Shown: positions 1 through 10,442 of the stretch, piece by piece
Numbering within the stretch: the first letter of the stretch is position 1
Layout of the letters: every line of letters starts with the position of its first letter
Assembly (NCBI RefSeq): GCF_963675165.1
Contig: NC_087381.1
Span: 1,860,001-1,924,000, forward strand
DNA: 64,000 nucleotides
Reading direction: 5' to 3'
From: Halichondria panicea
Lineage: Eukaryota > Porifera > Demospongiae > Suberitida > Halichondriidae
Made by a program: the position numbers and the translations under genes
The notes under the pieces: generated by a model
What the model saw: the letters and a program-made list of their open reading frames with translations, nothing else
Databases searched by the model: none
What the model was told of the DNA's origin: nothing

Positions 1-569
1 GACAATTGTATATAAATTAAAGTCTCGCAAAAACATTTGCAACGTGAAAAGTCGCTAGGATTGGCCGGGGGAAACAAGAAATCTGGCGAGAGCATAACTC
101 TAATCGGTTACAACATTATTCACATGTGTATATTTGCTCCATGCCGGTAGGGTGATGTTCATGCACTTCTATACACATACATCCAGTCAGGATACAGTAT
201 AATTATACATAATTATTGGACAATTTGTAGGACATAATAAATGGTCAGACGTACATTTTTGTAGAATGTATATTAAGTGAATGTTGAGTTTTAGACCTAT
301 AATCCATCCATACATGTTGACATGCTAAAATTATTCCGAGCATAATTTATCAGGGCCTTACTCTGCAGTTAAAATAAAATGTTCGTACGCGGCTGTTATT
401 CGAAAACAAGCCCTGTGCAGCTACTCGTTTGACGTGCAATTTAATTACTGATACGGGATTAAACGTACGAATTCCTGTCACTAATAGCACATGCTTATAA
501 TATGTACATCATACGATTATAATTATGCTGTAATAATTATTCTAAGTATAATGATTGACATGGCCACAA
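1..569. other. Gene-free flank with a dispersed repeat
   Basis: No coding exon recognised. Bases 28-130 resemble 37195-37320 (shared stretch around 'gctaggattggccggggg' and 'gagagcataactc'), so this is part of an interspersed repeat. The remainder is AT-rich with several ATAATTAT words. Confidence 0.5.
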
Positions 570-1212
570 TTAGAAGTATGATTCTAGTGTTCCCTTTCGT
601 CGTACGTCGGAAGTCCAGCAGTGAAAGCCACCTCCCAGAGAGTTGGCATGGCGAATTGAGACCTGCATCAAAATATACATAAAGAGAGATGCACCGCAGA
701 TGCTGCTGCCTCGGTGGAGAGGTCAAAGCTCATAATATAAAGCTACTAATAGCTTTTATATATACACACATTGCCATATATTATGATGAACGTTCTTAAT
801 TCTGCTGCATGCAGGCAGAATCTAGATGGGCGTGCCCGTCCCCAGCCATAAATAGTCTTCAAATGCACAATACACTCACTGTATACATGCACTATAGCTG
901 TCAATGTAATATAAATATATACATGAAACTATACACATTATAACTATAGGTACACATTGTGCCATAAGAATTCCATTTCTGCATGTAACATTTCTGCATG
1001 TAAATCATATAATTTACAAATCATTATAATTATACATATGTAATTATTACCTTAATGCATTTTATGCCTAAGCTTTCAAACATCTTCTGTGTTGGCTCCT
1101 CGTGTGCCTCCACCAGCACTCTCCCCGGGTCCAGCATCAGCACATTCATTGATAGCCATTTGGAGGGCATCCAGAGAGGATCAGGCAATAGCGGCTTGGG
1201 GGCCTCCGCTAT
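570..1212 (-). pseudogene. Second copy of the last two GATM exons (copy A)
   Basis: Two exons match the end of the GATM gene next door: 1051-1212 ([17 protein letters not shown]) and 570-662 ([17 protein letters not shown], stop at 570-572). Both keep splice sites and reading frame, and the exon phases match the main gene. The first lacks two codons (PDPLW where the main gene has PDHHPLW). The catalytic Cys of HCW is kept, but the following TCD is TSD. The intron just upstream (about 1640-1750) also resembles 6160-6240, so the duplicated block is larger than the exons. No earlier exons are found beside it, so it is either a dead 3' fragment or an alternative 3' end spliced from the main gene; the sequence cannot decide. 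Confidence 0.75.
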
Positions 1213-3087
1213 CTAGCGTGTGAGTGCATGTGTGGGGTGGGGGTGGGAGTGAGTTAAACGTGCAATTAAAGGCATTTCACATTCTATAAGATGCATTAAC
1301 GGCTTGGGGGCCTCCACTATTTAAAGGTGTATGAGGGTAGACATGTGTATATATGATTGGAAACACTTTCATTGGCTTTAGGATCATGTGTTTAAGCTAT
1401 AGTAACTGGTTACAAACACATTATCATACACATAATACGTATATGTACTCAATTTACAATAGTATGTACATGTCAATCTTCATTACTTATATAGACCGTC
1501 TCAACGTATACACCACTCAACATACATAGTCCAAATTAACTCAAGGCTAAACGTGCATTTACATCTACGTATTACTATACATGTACCTGCTACTTATTAC
1601 TACAAATGAATGTTTTTGCAAGTCAGCATTCTATCTATAGTGCATGGGGGCACTCAGGGGGGAAACTTCTACCATCTACTTAAATGGCATTCAAATTGCA
1701 TCTCTTAGAAGCTACCATTTCTTGGGGAAAATTAACGTTTTATTGCACAGTTAAGTGTGCATGCAATCACAAATTTTAATACTCACAAGAGTTCTAGCTA
1801 TAATAATGAAAGCACAGCGGGTGCTGATGCCTCGGTGGATGCATGTGCAAAGCTACATAACATAAAGCTACAAGCTATTGCTAATACACACATGATATCA
1901 TGATGAACATTTTTGCATTAGGCTAATCACAGGGAAACTCAAAGAGTGGGAAATGATTGATAATCATAATTGTTGCTAAAAGGATGCCAAAAGTACAGTC
2001 TAAATAAAGTTAATGGCTGCTACCGTGACACCGATTAGTACAGTAGAGCCTTGCAGCTCTCTTCTCACTCTTGCAGCTAACCAATAGCTATATATATATA
2101 GTGTTCTATAGTGCAGACCTATAACAATACACTCCATTGACAAGTTTTGCTCCGCACTTTTCTGAAAGGGATCCAATGACATTCCAAGTAAGCATATAAC
2201 TCAAAGCAAACATTATATTGCAAGTCTACAAATTAATTCAGCTACTATGGAATGCACTGAATCCCCTGAAGTGTAAGTGCGGTTACAATTACAGGGCTAA
2301 TATGACGTTGAGCAATCTGATAGGCTGCAATGCTCGTTGCAGCTGAGACGAGTGACTGGTAGGCAGTTTGCCAGTCCCTCGCGCTACGCACGCGAGGGGC
2401 TGTCGCCGCCAGTCTAGCTAGCTAGCTAGCTGCCAATGTGCAAGTTCAAGCTTCTTAGTTTATGCTCGCTTTTATTCGACAACAAAGCTCTAACATCAAA
2501 ATCTACTATTGTTAAAACTAATAACTTATTGTGTGAAGGCTATCCATGCTGTAAACGCAGTGCTGTGGCAGCCAGGTGAGCAGATCCTGAACTTACAAAC
2601 AGACAAACAAACAGACAAATCAAACGACTACTATACCCATGGCCGCCCACGCGCGCCTCGGGTAATAACCTCCTCTGAACACATTCATCTCTATAAATCT
2701 ACAAGTATAGTATAAACTGAAGAAGAGAGGGCATGTGCTATGGGATGGAAACGTATAATCTTGGTTGCCGGATGCGTGGTCTTCTTTTCTTTCTTGCCTC
2801 CTTGAACAGTGGCCTGGTCTCGAGGCTAGGCTGGGACGTTTATGGTCAGCCAGAGGAAGTCCAATGCATGCATGCTCTCAATAAGACGAATTACTGTGAG
2901 CATTATAATCATTTTGTAAAATTTTCTCTGCCACACTGCATGCCTGATTGAACTTGACGAAATAGGCTAACCAAGTGTTAGCTATAATTATTACATGAAA
3001 TATAAAAAATACAAAACAAACGTGATAATTATAGATTATGCTGAATAATAATAAATAGCTAATTATTGATAATTATGGCCATGCACA
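1213..3087. other. GATM 3' spacer, no exon seen
   Basis: Between the two 3' end copies of GATM I see no convincing exon. 1800-1860 carries a degenerate copy of one arm of the inverted repeat at 4484-4643. 2340-2440 has a GC-richer stretch and a CTAG run. 2500-2660 is an interspersed repeat seen again near 46800-46970. Confidence 0.45.
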
Positions 3088-6000
3088 TTAGAAGTATGAT
3101 TCTAGCGTTCCCTTTCGTCGTACGTCACAAGTCCAGCAGTGGAAGCCACCTCCCAGAGAGTTGGCATGGCGAATTGAGACCTGCATTAAATTAAACTGTA
3201 CATGTCACTGTATGAATACCGTATATGCTTAACCAGGAGCCGCGGCTACTAAATGTTTCATTTTGCTGGAAGAGGAGGCTACAATTTGAGTGTGGCCACT
3301 GTTCAAGAGCGGCGTTTATTAGCTCTAGCTAATTCAACAACCTTTAGTTTGTCATCAAAAGTTCTTTTCACCTGCATAAATTTGAACTCTGCCATGAGAA
3401 AGTCTTTGTGAAGCACTAACAAGCTGCTACCTGTACCTAGTAACTACGTACATGTAGCTAGCTAGCTGCAGTATTATTTTTTTGGGTTGCGGCTAGCCTC
3501 GATTCCAGGCCTATTAAAATACTCCTTGAATCGAGGCTAGGTTGCGGCATGCAGAAATGCCAGAGTCAAAGTTCACTGAGGCTACTATTTGAGAGCGGCT
3601 ACTAAATGTTTCATTTTGCTAGCAAGGGAGGCTACTATTTGAGTGCGGCCTCTGATCGAGCATACAGTACACACTTTTCTACATTTCTCAGGTAAATTGA
3701 AGAGAGCAGTGGCGGATCCAGGGGGGATCCCAGGGAGCCATGGATCCCCCCTTTCAGACTAAGCTATTGTGGCTTTACTACAGCTACCAGCTAGCTATTT
3801 ATCAGTATTGTAGCTATTTATCAGTATTGTAGCTTGATTCAATGATTGTACCTGTTGTTCTGATGCATCAACTGCCAAGGAGTATTCAGGTTAGCCTAGG
3901 CTAACTAGTTGACTGTTCGTGGCAGCTAGCTAGCTCTATACGCAAGTCTATTATGGGATTTCCCCTGGCTGAGTATGGAAATTTCCCTAGTCACTTGTGA
4001 CCAGAAGTGGGCGTAACCCCAAAAAATTTCGCGCTGCGTGCGATTTTCACTACTAGGGCGCAGTTTGGAACCCCCTCTCATTTTTCCTGGATCCGATCTC
4101 CAAGCTATATATCAGATCTGGCGACCAAGTAAACGGTATTCAAGCCGAGTATCCGCCACTGCGCTATACGGTATACGGTAGTGTATTTGTGTGTGTGTGT
4201 GTGTGTAGACCGCTACAGCTGCTCAAGGATGAATCAAGTGCAAGTAAGAGTTTCTATAGGCTTCTAGTCATGTTTACTTGGATTTTAATTCGTGGATTTA
4301 AAATAATGCTTCGTTCTCGAGTTATGCCTAGTTTTGCTTACTTGGAATGCCATTGCAGCCTTTTCAGAAGAGTCCGTAGCAAAACTTGTTCACCGAGTGA
4401 TTGGCAGCAAAATAAAAGATGTTCATCATGATAATTATAATCAATGCATGTGTGTATAAAAGCTAGCTAGTTTTATGTTGTGTAGCTTTGGCACCTCCAC
4501 CGAGGCATCAGCACCTGCGGTGCTTTCATTATAATAATATTTCCTCCATATGTATACAGTGCATGCATTGAATAAAGGTATACTACTAGTTGCAATAATG
4601 AAAGCACCGCGGGTGCTGATGCCTCGGTGGAGGTGTCAAAGCTATGCAATATACATACTACTGCGATAGCTCAGCATATAATTTTTGTTTTGTTGCATGC
4701 AAGCAAATCCAGAATCACGTAGTTATTACAGAGAAACTCAAAGAGTGGGGTATAATGATCGACCATGATTCGATTGCCAAAAGTCCAAGCCTAAAATTTT
4801 CTTGCAGCTCTCTTCTCACTCTTGCAGCCATGCACAGTGGCGTAGGCAGAGGGGGGCTGACGGGGCTAGAGCCCCCCCTTTTGTGCTTCATCAACTCCAA
4901 CTTAGCTGAATGCGTAGTTACTAGAATGATGTCATTCAATGGAAATGTGGGCAGAGCCATCTACTGCGCATGCTTACTGCTGATGAAAAAGTGATGACCT
5001 TTTTTTAGGTAAAATTGCAAGCTATTCAGCGCCTGCTCTGGCCCTGCTCAACGGATTTGAGCCCTGCCCTTCCCAAAATCCTGGCTAACGCCATGCACTG
5101 ATGCACAAATATAACTATAGCGTTCTAGTGCAAAACTATCTATACACAGACAGACAAACACACACATGCACACACACAAACACACTATCGTGTGCCTCGC
5201 TTGTGCATGAGCATCGAGGCATGATTAACAAGATGCTCAGTACAGCATTCATGCACCCGTGCATTGAACTTCATATAATTATATTCATCGCACATCGGCA
5301 GAAAGGATACGATAACTTTTTACCGTACATTACGGGGAATGATTGTGAATCTATAAAGCACGATTAGATTCAAAGTGATTATCGCGTTCGAAGATTGCCG
5401 ACAAGTTTCAACCTATTATTTTTCAACCACTGCATGTACCCTCGAAATACATAACCGCTATACGGTACACAAATTATATAAATTATGTATACACATTGTA
5501 CACATGCAATGATTCTATATAAATATTTTGCGGATGAAAAACTTTTGCGAATGAGCTAAATCAGCAGAAAAATTGACCCTTTGCGATCTAACTATTGCGT
5601 TCTGGTAAGGATCGTGCGTATTTACCAATTTAGGTTTTGCGATTTGCATATGTTTGATGCTCGCAAGTAATACCTTAATGCATTTTATGCCTAGGCTTTC
5701 AAACATCTTCTGTGTTGGCTCCTCGTGTACGTCCACCAGCACTCTCCCCGGGTCCAGCATCAGCACATTTATTGATAGCCATTTGGAGGACATCCAGAGA
5801 GGATGATGATCAGGCATTAGCGGCTTGGGGGCCTCCACTATCTAGCATGTGAGTGGGTGGGGTGGGGGGTATGTATGAAGACATGTCCATGCAGTGGCTT
5901 AAGATTGTGTATGTATAACCATAATTATACTCACATCATCCAATTTATAAATCATGGCCATGTATATATATGGCATACTTATATTACCTCAGTGTACACA

Positions 6001-8798
6001 CATGCAGTATACACAACATGCACAGTCCATGCATGCAGACTCAGGCTAAACATGTACATCAATCACCTGCTATACGTATTACAAGTCAGGGGGAGAACTA
6101 AACACGTCAGATTCTCCCCAAACAGCCTATATAGCTAGTTCACAGTCTACAAATTCCTATGATCCACCATGTACTGGTATTTAAATTGCATTTCTACCAT
6201 TTTTCTTGGGGAATATAATGTTTTATTTCCCAGTTATAAGTCTATATAGCTATACCAATCTCAGGGATAGACTCACTTTCCAGCCTGCTCTCTGAAACAT
6301 GTCTATCTGATCACAAGGTCGTTCGGGATTAGATATGACCAGTCCCGGCCCGATGATGTTGAACGTAGCGTCAATGTGCATCGGGTTCGGGTCTTTGAAA
6401 GAGAGGAGGTGAATATTGTAGCGTCCCTCTAAATGACGTTTCATCCATTCTATACCAAAATAGTTGGTTACCTAGACAATAAAGATACGTAAGATAAGCT
6501 CACCAACCAAAAATAAAAAGTGTAATTTATAGAGTCTACCTGACTTCTTTGTACAAAAATATCCTTTCCAGCACGAATAAAATCAGCTGCGTCGAAACAC
6601 GGCTCAAACTCTGTGGTAACGAACTTTCCTTCTTTTGCCAACTCGTGCCGATCTTCAACTGTCATCATTGGATAGTTGTGATTGTAAAGTTCATCGCTCA
6701 TTTGTGGTTTTGGGGCTGTAGTCCATTTGGCCCCCTTCTGGAAATACTCTTTTATGAGTGGGCGGTACGCTCGGTACTCGAAGAAACGCGATCGCCATGC
6801 CATCGGTGCTTCTATTATCTCATCTCCGATAATCAGGAGGATGTCCCTGCAATTATAATTTAAAGAAAGAGATTAAAGGAAAACTGTAATTAAGTCCCCA
6901 AAATTGTACCCCAAAATCATAAATAATTAGGAATTGAACATCCTGCAAGCAATGTGAAATTGTTAGACAAAAAATTCTACTCGCAAAAACAATAATGGAG
7001 TGATGTTAAATTGTAACAAATTGTAGTTAACGGGGGAGCGGCCTTACCTCGAGGTAAGGGGCACACAGACATACGGGAGTGCCCCTGGCCTTCGTGCTAA
7101 GCTATACCGAGCATGCGTACCTACACGTGCAAGTATGAAAACAAGAAAGCGGGACAGTGCCTTACGCCAATGAATCGAAAATTGAGCAGCCAGTAGATCA
7201 GTTCTGTAAGCAGCTGTCTTTTTGGTGTGTCCCCCCGGCCAATTCTCTAGCAATTTATGGCAAATATTTGTATGGGAAAAAATTACTACTATTACTTCCT
7301 AGATACAATCATTTTGGCCGGTGTACACGATAAGATAGTTTACCTTGGCATAGCAGCATACAAACCACACGGTGACTCAAAATCGGGAGTTTTGTAGCCA
7401 TCTTCATAGTTGATAAGTTCCGGTCTTCTAACGGTGACCCCTTCTTGCTCGAGAATGAAACACAATTCTTCAATCTCTTGTACTGCTTTCTCAATATGCT
7501 CTTTGGGGAAAGGTTTTCCTCCATTTTGCTGAAAGAATGGCCAGTGTTTGTCGTACGTATTGGCTCTAACTTCGACGGAAAATTCAGGAACACAAGCTCC
7601 GTCTGCTCTACCGACAATCACTTCCTGGGAAAACAGATCCAATTTATGATTCTAGCTACATGCAACTCCACACCCATGGATTTATACTAATATTTGCTCA
7701 ACAAAAGAAAAGTACAATGACCATGCTTCCTTAGGGGGGGAGGAACGTCAGAAAAACAGTCTTGTTACATGTATGCACATGCAGTTCTGTTTTGTTTGAC
7801 ACTGAAATTCCGGCAGCTCATGCAACAAAACTGTAGATATAGGCTTGGTTCCTTACAAGGTCGAGAATGGCGACACCCATCTTACATAGTCTAGCCACCC
7901 TATTTGAACTTTACACTGGGATATTGTCGCATATATACGAGAATGAACTTTAAAGAGCCATGACGATCAGATCCGGGAAAACACTAGGATCGCTTACCAG
8001 TTTCAAGTATAATTATAGCTATGTAGAATAAATATTTTTTCAACCAGTGGCATTTCTAAGAAATGGGGAGTAGGAGGATACTGAGAGCACGCAAAAATGA
8101 TTGCGTGCATGCCCACGGACAGGAAGCCACACCCACTATCCCTGCGCATGACAACGTTTTTAAGGTGTGATCTCAATAATTATATAGCCTGCAAAAGCTT
8201 TAGCTTTCAATAGCTAGCTAGTGCTGCTCACCGTTTTATGAAAAGCTTTCAGATGAAAACAGTAATAATTTTTAGCTTAGCAAGCACCCTGAGCCCATAG
8301 CTGGATATGCCACTGAGCAGTCAAAGTGTCCAGTTTGCTCAAACAGCTCATTTTTTTTTACCTACCGCACACACACACACGTACACAGCCATAGACAACC
8401 AATCCCTCGCATGCGCGCACACAGCCCGGCCTGGGTAAACACATGCAACAGTCATTACCTCCAGTAAATCCCATTCGTTGTATGAACACACTGGAGACGT
8501 GTACGTGAACTTCTGTAATTCATGCAATGCAGGCTTGGCTGCAGTGTCAGGTTGCAGAGATACTTGAGCTGCAACACTTGGTCCTGTAGGGTTAGGGACA
8601 CAGCTCAGTGCTCTAGAAGGCTGTTGCCATGAGTGCTGGATCTTTAATTGCGGATTAGAGTGTGTAAAAATTGCTGCTGCTACAGTTTTCTGCAAACATT
8701 TATAATTATATGTCGGTAGACAGAAAATTTATGTGCTTGCTAAATACACTCACTGCTGTATCATTCATTCCACAATACCCTCTTTTGAACACTTTCAT
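3088..8798 (-). CDS. GATM: Glycine amidinotransferase, mitochondrial (AGAT)
   Basis: Makes guanidinoacetate from arginine and glycine, the first step of creatine synthesis, in mitochondria. Exons in transcript order: 8754-8798, 8459-8689, 7344-7624, 6540-6846, 6277-6471, 5674-5841, 3088-3180; all phases agree and give about 439 aa (human 423). The family motifs are clear: [10 protein letters not shown], then [48 protein letters not shown] (catalytic Asp), [18 protein letters not shown] (catalytic His), [10 protein letters not shown], and [12 protein letters not shown] with the catalytic Cys. The start ATG at 8798 opens a short exon ([15 protein letters not shown]) joined by a GTGAGT donor; the first ~70 residues are not conserved and look like a mitochondrial presequence. 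The last intron (3181-5673) begins with a MITE and is unusually long. The extreme 5' exon is the least certain part. Confidence 0.93.
3220..3670. repeat. Interspersed repeat in the last GATM intron
   Basis: 3225-3480 matches 41735-42075 on the opposite strand over most of its length (for example 'gctactaaatgtttcattttg'). A partial second copy follows at about 3560-3665. No coding capacity recognised. Confidence 0.6.
4484..4643. mobile_element. Short inverted-repeat element (MITE-like)
   Basis: Arms 4484-4533 and 4594-4643 are near-perfect reverse complements about 50 bp long (core GATGCCTCGGTGGAGGTG), separated by about 60 bp. Single, more decayed arms lie near 690-735 and 1805-1860. No transposase is present, so this is a non-autonomous element or a foldback. 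Confidence 0.7.
5517..5673 (-). mobile_element. MITE forming the start of the last GATM intron
   Basis: Reading the minus strand from 5673, this aligns almost base for base with the element at 47871-48091 (shared GAGCATCAAACATATGC and CCAGAACGCAATAGTTAGATCG). Its first bases, GTATTACT, are also the GATM exon 6 splice donor. It is slightly shorter than the other copy through an internal deletion. Confidence 0.75.
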
Positions 8799-8940
8799 CT
8801 TCTTGAAGGCCGCGCGCGCCGGGATACTAGTATAGTCTAGTCGAGTCTAGTCTAGTACAGTATAGATGTACTACTAGTACGTACCTGAGTGTGCAAATGC
8901 AGCTGCCGGTGTAACAAAGGGTTTCCCCCTTATTATAACA

Positions 8941-9135
8941 ATGCGCATCATAGATAGAGTAGAAGAGGGATTGGAAACGGAAGTGATTCACGTGATGTTT
9001 TACAATGAAGTCTACATAACTCCACAAAAGCCCGGGAAACTTATTGTGTCCAAAGCGTACATCTCAGAGCTACCCCCATTACTGAATCACATGCCCCCTG
9101 ATAGTAGGTATCAATTGGAAACAAAGAAAATATAA
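8941..9135 (+). repeat. Interspersed repeat R1
   Basis: About 190 bp shared with 25690-25920 in opposite orientation, and in part with 25387-25420 and 38368-38405. The common core is 'gagggattggaaacggaagt'. The open frame through it is probably incidental because the other copies are broken. Confidence 0.65.
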
Positions 9136-9609
9136 TCTCGATTGCCGGCACTAAGCAACTTAGCTTCGATTCCAGGCCTGGAATCGAGGCTATAAGCAAC
9201 TGTGAAGCTGCATGAGTATGCTGTGCACGTTTTGTCAGCATGGAGACAGACAAAGGATGCAGTCATATTACTTTGTGCCACACCAAACAAAGATTAGACA
9301 TATATACATGTACAATTCCCATAATTACAATAATGCCATGTCACCTTTGTCAGTAACAAAATTGATAGTTGCATGCAGTATAAAATACTTACCTTGACAG
9401 GTGGGCTCGCTACTATTCCAGGTACGAGAACTTTTTTTTAATTACCCACCGATAAATTTGAGTATACCTAAGTACAAAGAGTAACTCAGTTGGATACACT
9501 GCATGTGCGCACTCACAGCTATACTGAACATAGCCTTGTCCACACTGCATGCATGTGCCTCTGAGACTGTTTGCATGCTGATCTATATATACTGGTCCAG
9601 AATAAGTTA

Positions 9610-10075
9610 GTGAGAGAAATGGCAGCAAGGAATATTGTCAGTCCATTTGATGATTACACCAAAGCCAGTCAACTGATGTCGGATGTGTATTTGCATGTGT
9701 AAATGGTTTCCAGTCAAGAAAAGGCTACCTTGATATTCAATACGTTAATTGGTACTCATTCTGTACAATGATCCGCTAAGTCTGGAAGACCTGGTACAGC
9801 AGCTTGTCAAACATAGAGGTAGCTATATATGCACTGTTTGTGGGGAAGATATTAATACCAATATTAAGCCTTCGACGTGTAGAAAAACATGTCTCTATAG
9901 TCTTAATTTTCATGCCATAGGTGAGGGAGACCCTGCTTACAAGACACCTCTGACTTTGACTGCTGAATCAGATTTAGACTAAGTGTTCTTTTCTTCATTT
10001 GCTATGTACTTCTCATTTCTCGTAGAAGCTGCACCTACTACAACTGGTTCATTACCAAGTGCCCCAGTTGAAGGT
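9610..10075 (+). other. Possible exons of an unrecognised gene
   Basis: A 77-codon open stretch (9749-9982) contains CTVCGEDINTNIKPSTCRK, a Cys pattern that could bind zinc. A segment at 10025-10073 is bounded by TTTCTCGTAG and GGTTAGCC like a small exon, and another in-frame ATG stretch begins at 9619. I could not join them into one frame and do not recognise the product. It could be a decayed gene lying in the divergent spacer between GATM and DCTN6. Confidence 0.3.
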
Positions 10076-10442
10076 TAGCCATAGGGTATATGCTTTTATG
10101 TTTTATTATTCGGCCCGTGCAGTTAGGGCAATTATATAGAGCTAAGCCTAAGCCGACTCCGGTTCAACCGCTCATTGACTAATCTAGAGTAGCAGTACGT
10201 AGATCTATATAATTATTTTTGTAAAAACTCAGTAAAGACAGTCTTTGCTCCAGGAGTACATGCACTGATAATTATTGCACCATAAACATGGAAATAGTTA
10301 GTGGTTTGCAAAAGAATGCTATGGAATTAATCAAATTCATGGGGCAGGAAACTCACACATTGCCTTCCCGAGCCACTCCCCTTTGTATGTTTGTACAATC
10401 TCTCAGAGATTTCAGTAATAAGCTAGCTAGCTACGCTGTAAG
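10076..10442. other. Upstream region of DCTN6
   Basis: AT-rich spacer before the DCTN6 start codon. I see no further exon and no clear TATA or initiator element. Confidence 0.35.

Noticed and set aside
1046-1056. GTAATTATTACC (GATM copy A) versus GTAATACC (copy B, 5668-5676) as a further AATT insertion
   Set aside because: In copy B this sequence is the end of a MITE, so the two sites are not comparable.
3460-3480. GTATTATTTTTTT versus GTATTAATAATTTTTTT (41830-41847, minus) as another four-base insertion
   Set aside because: The extra bases (ATAA) are not self-complementary and lie next to a T run, where slippage is likely.
5515-5838. 107-aa reading of GATM exon 6 as a gene end
   Set aside because: The frame runs through the splice donor into a MITE and lacks the catalytic Cys exon; at most it is an unspliced by-product.
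8941-9135. 64-aa frame as a small gene
   Set aside because: It is a copy of interspersed repeat R1 whose other copies are broken.
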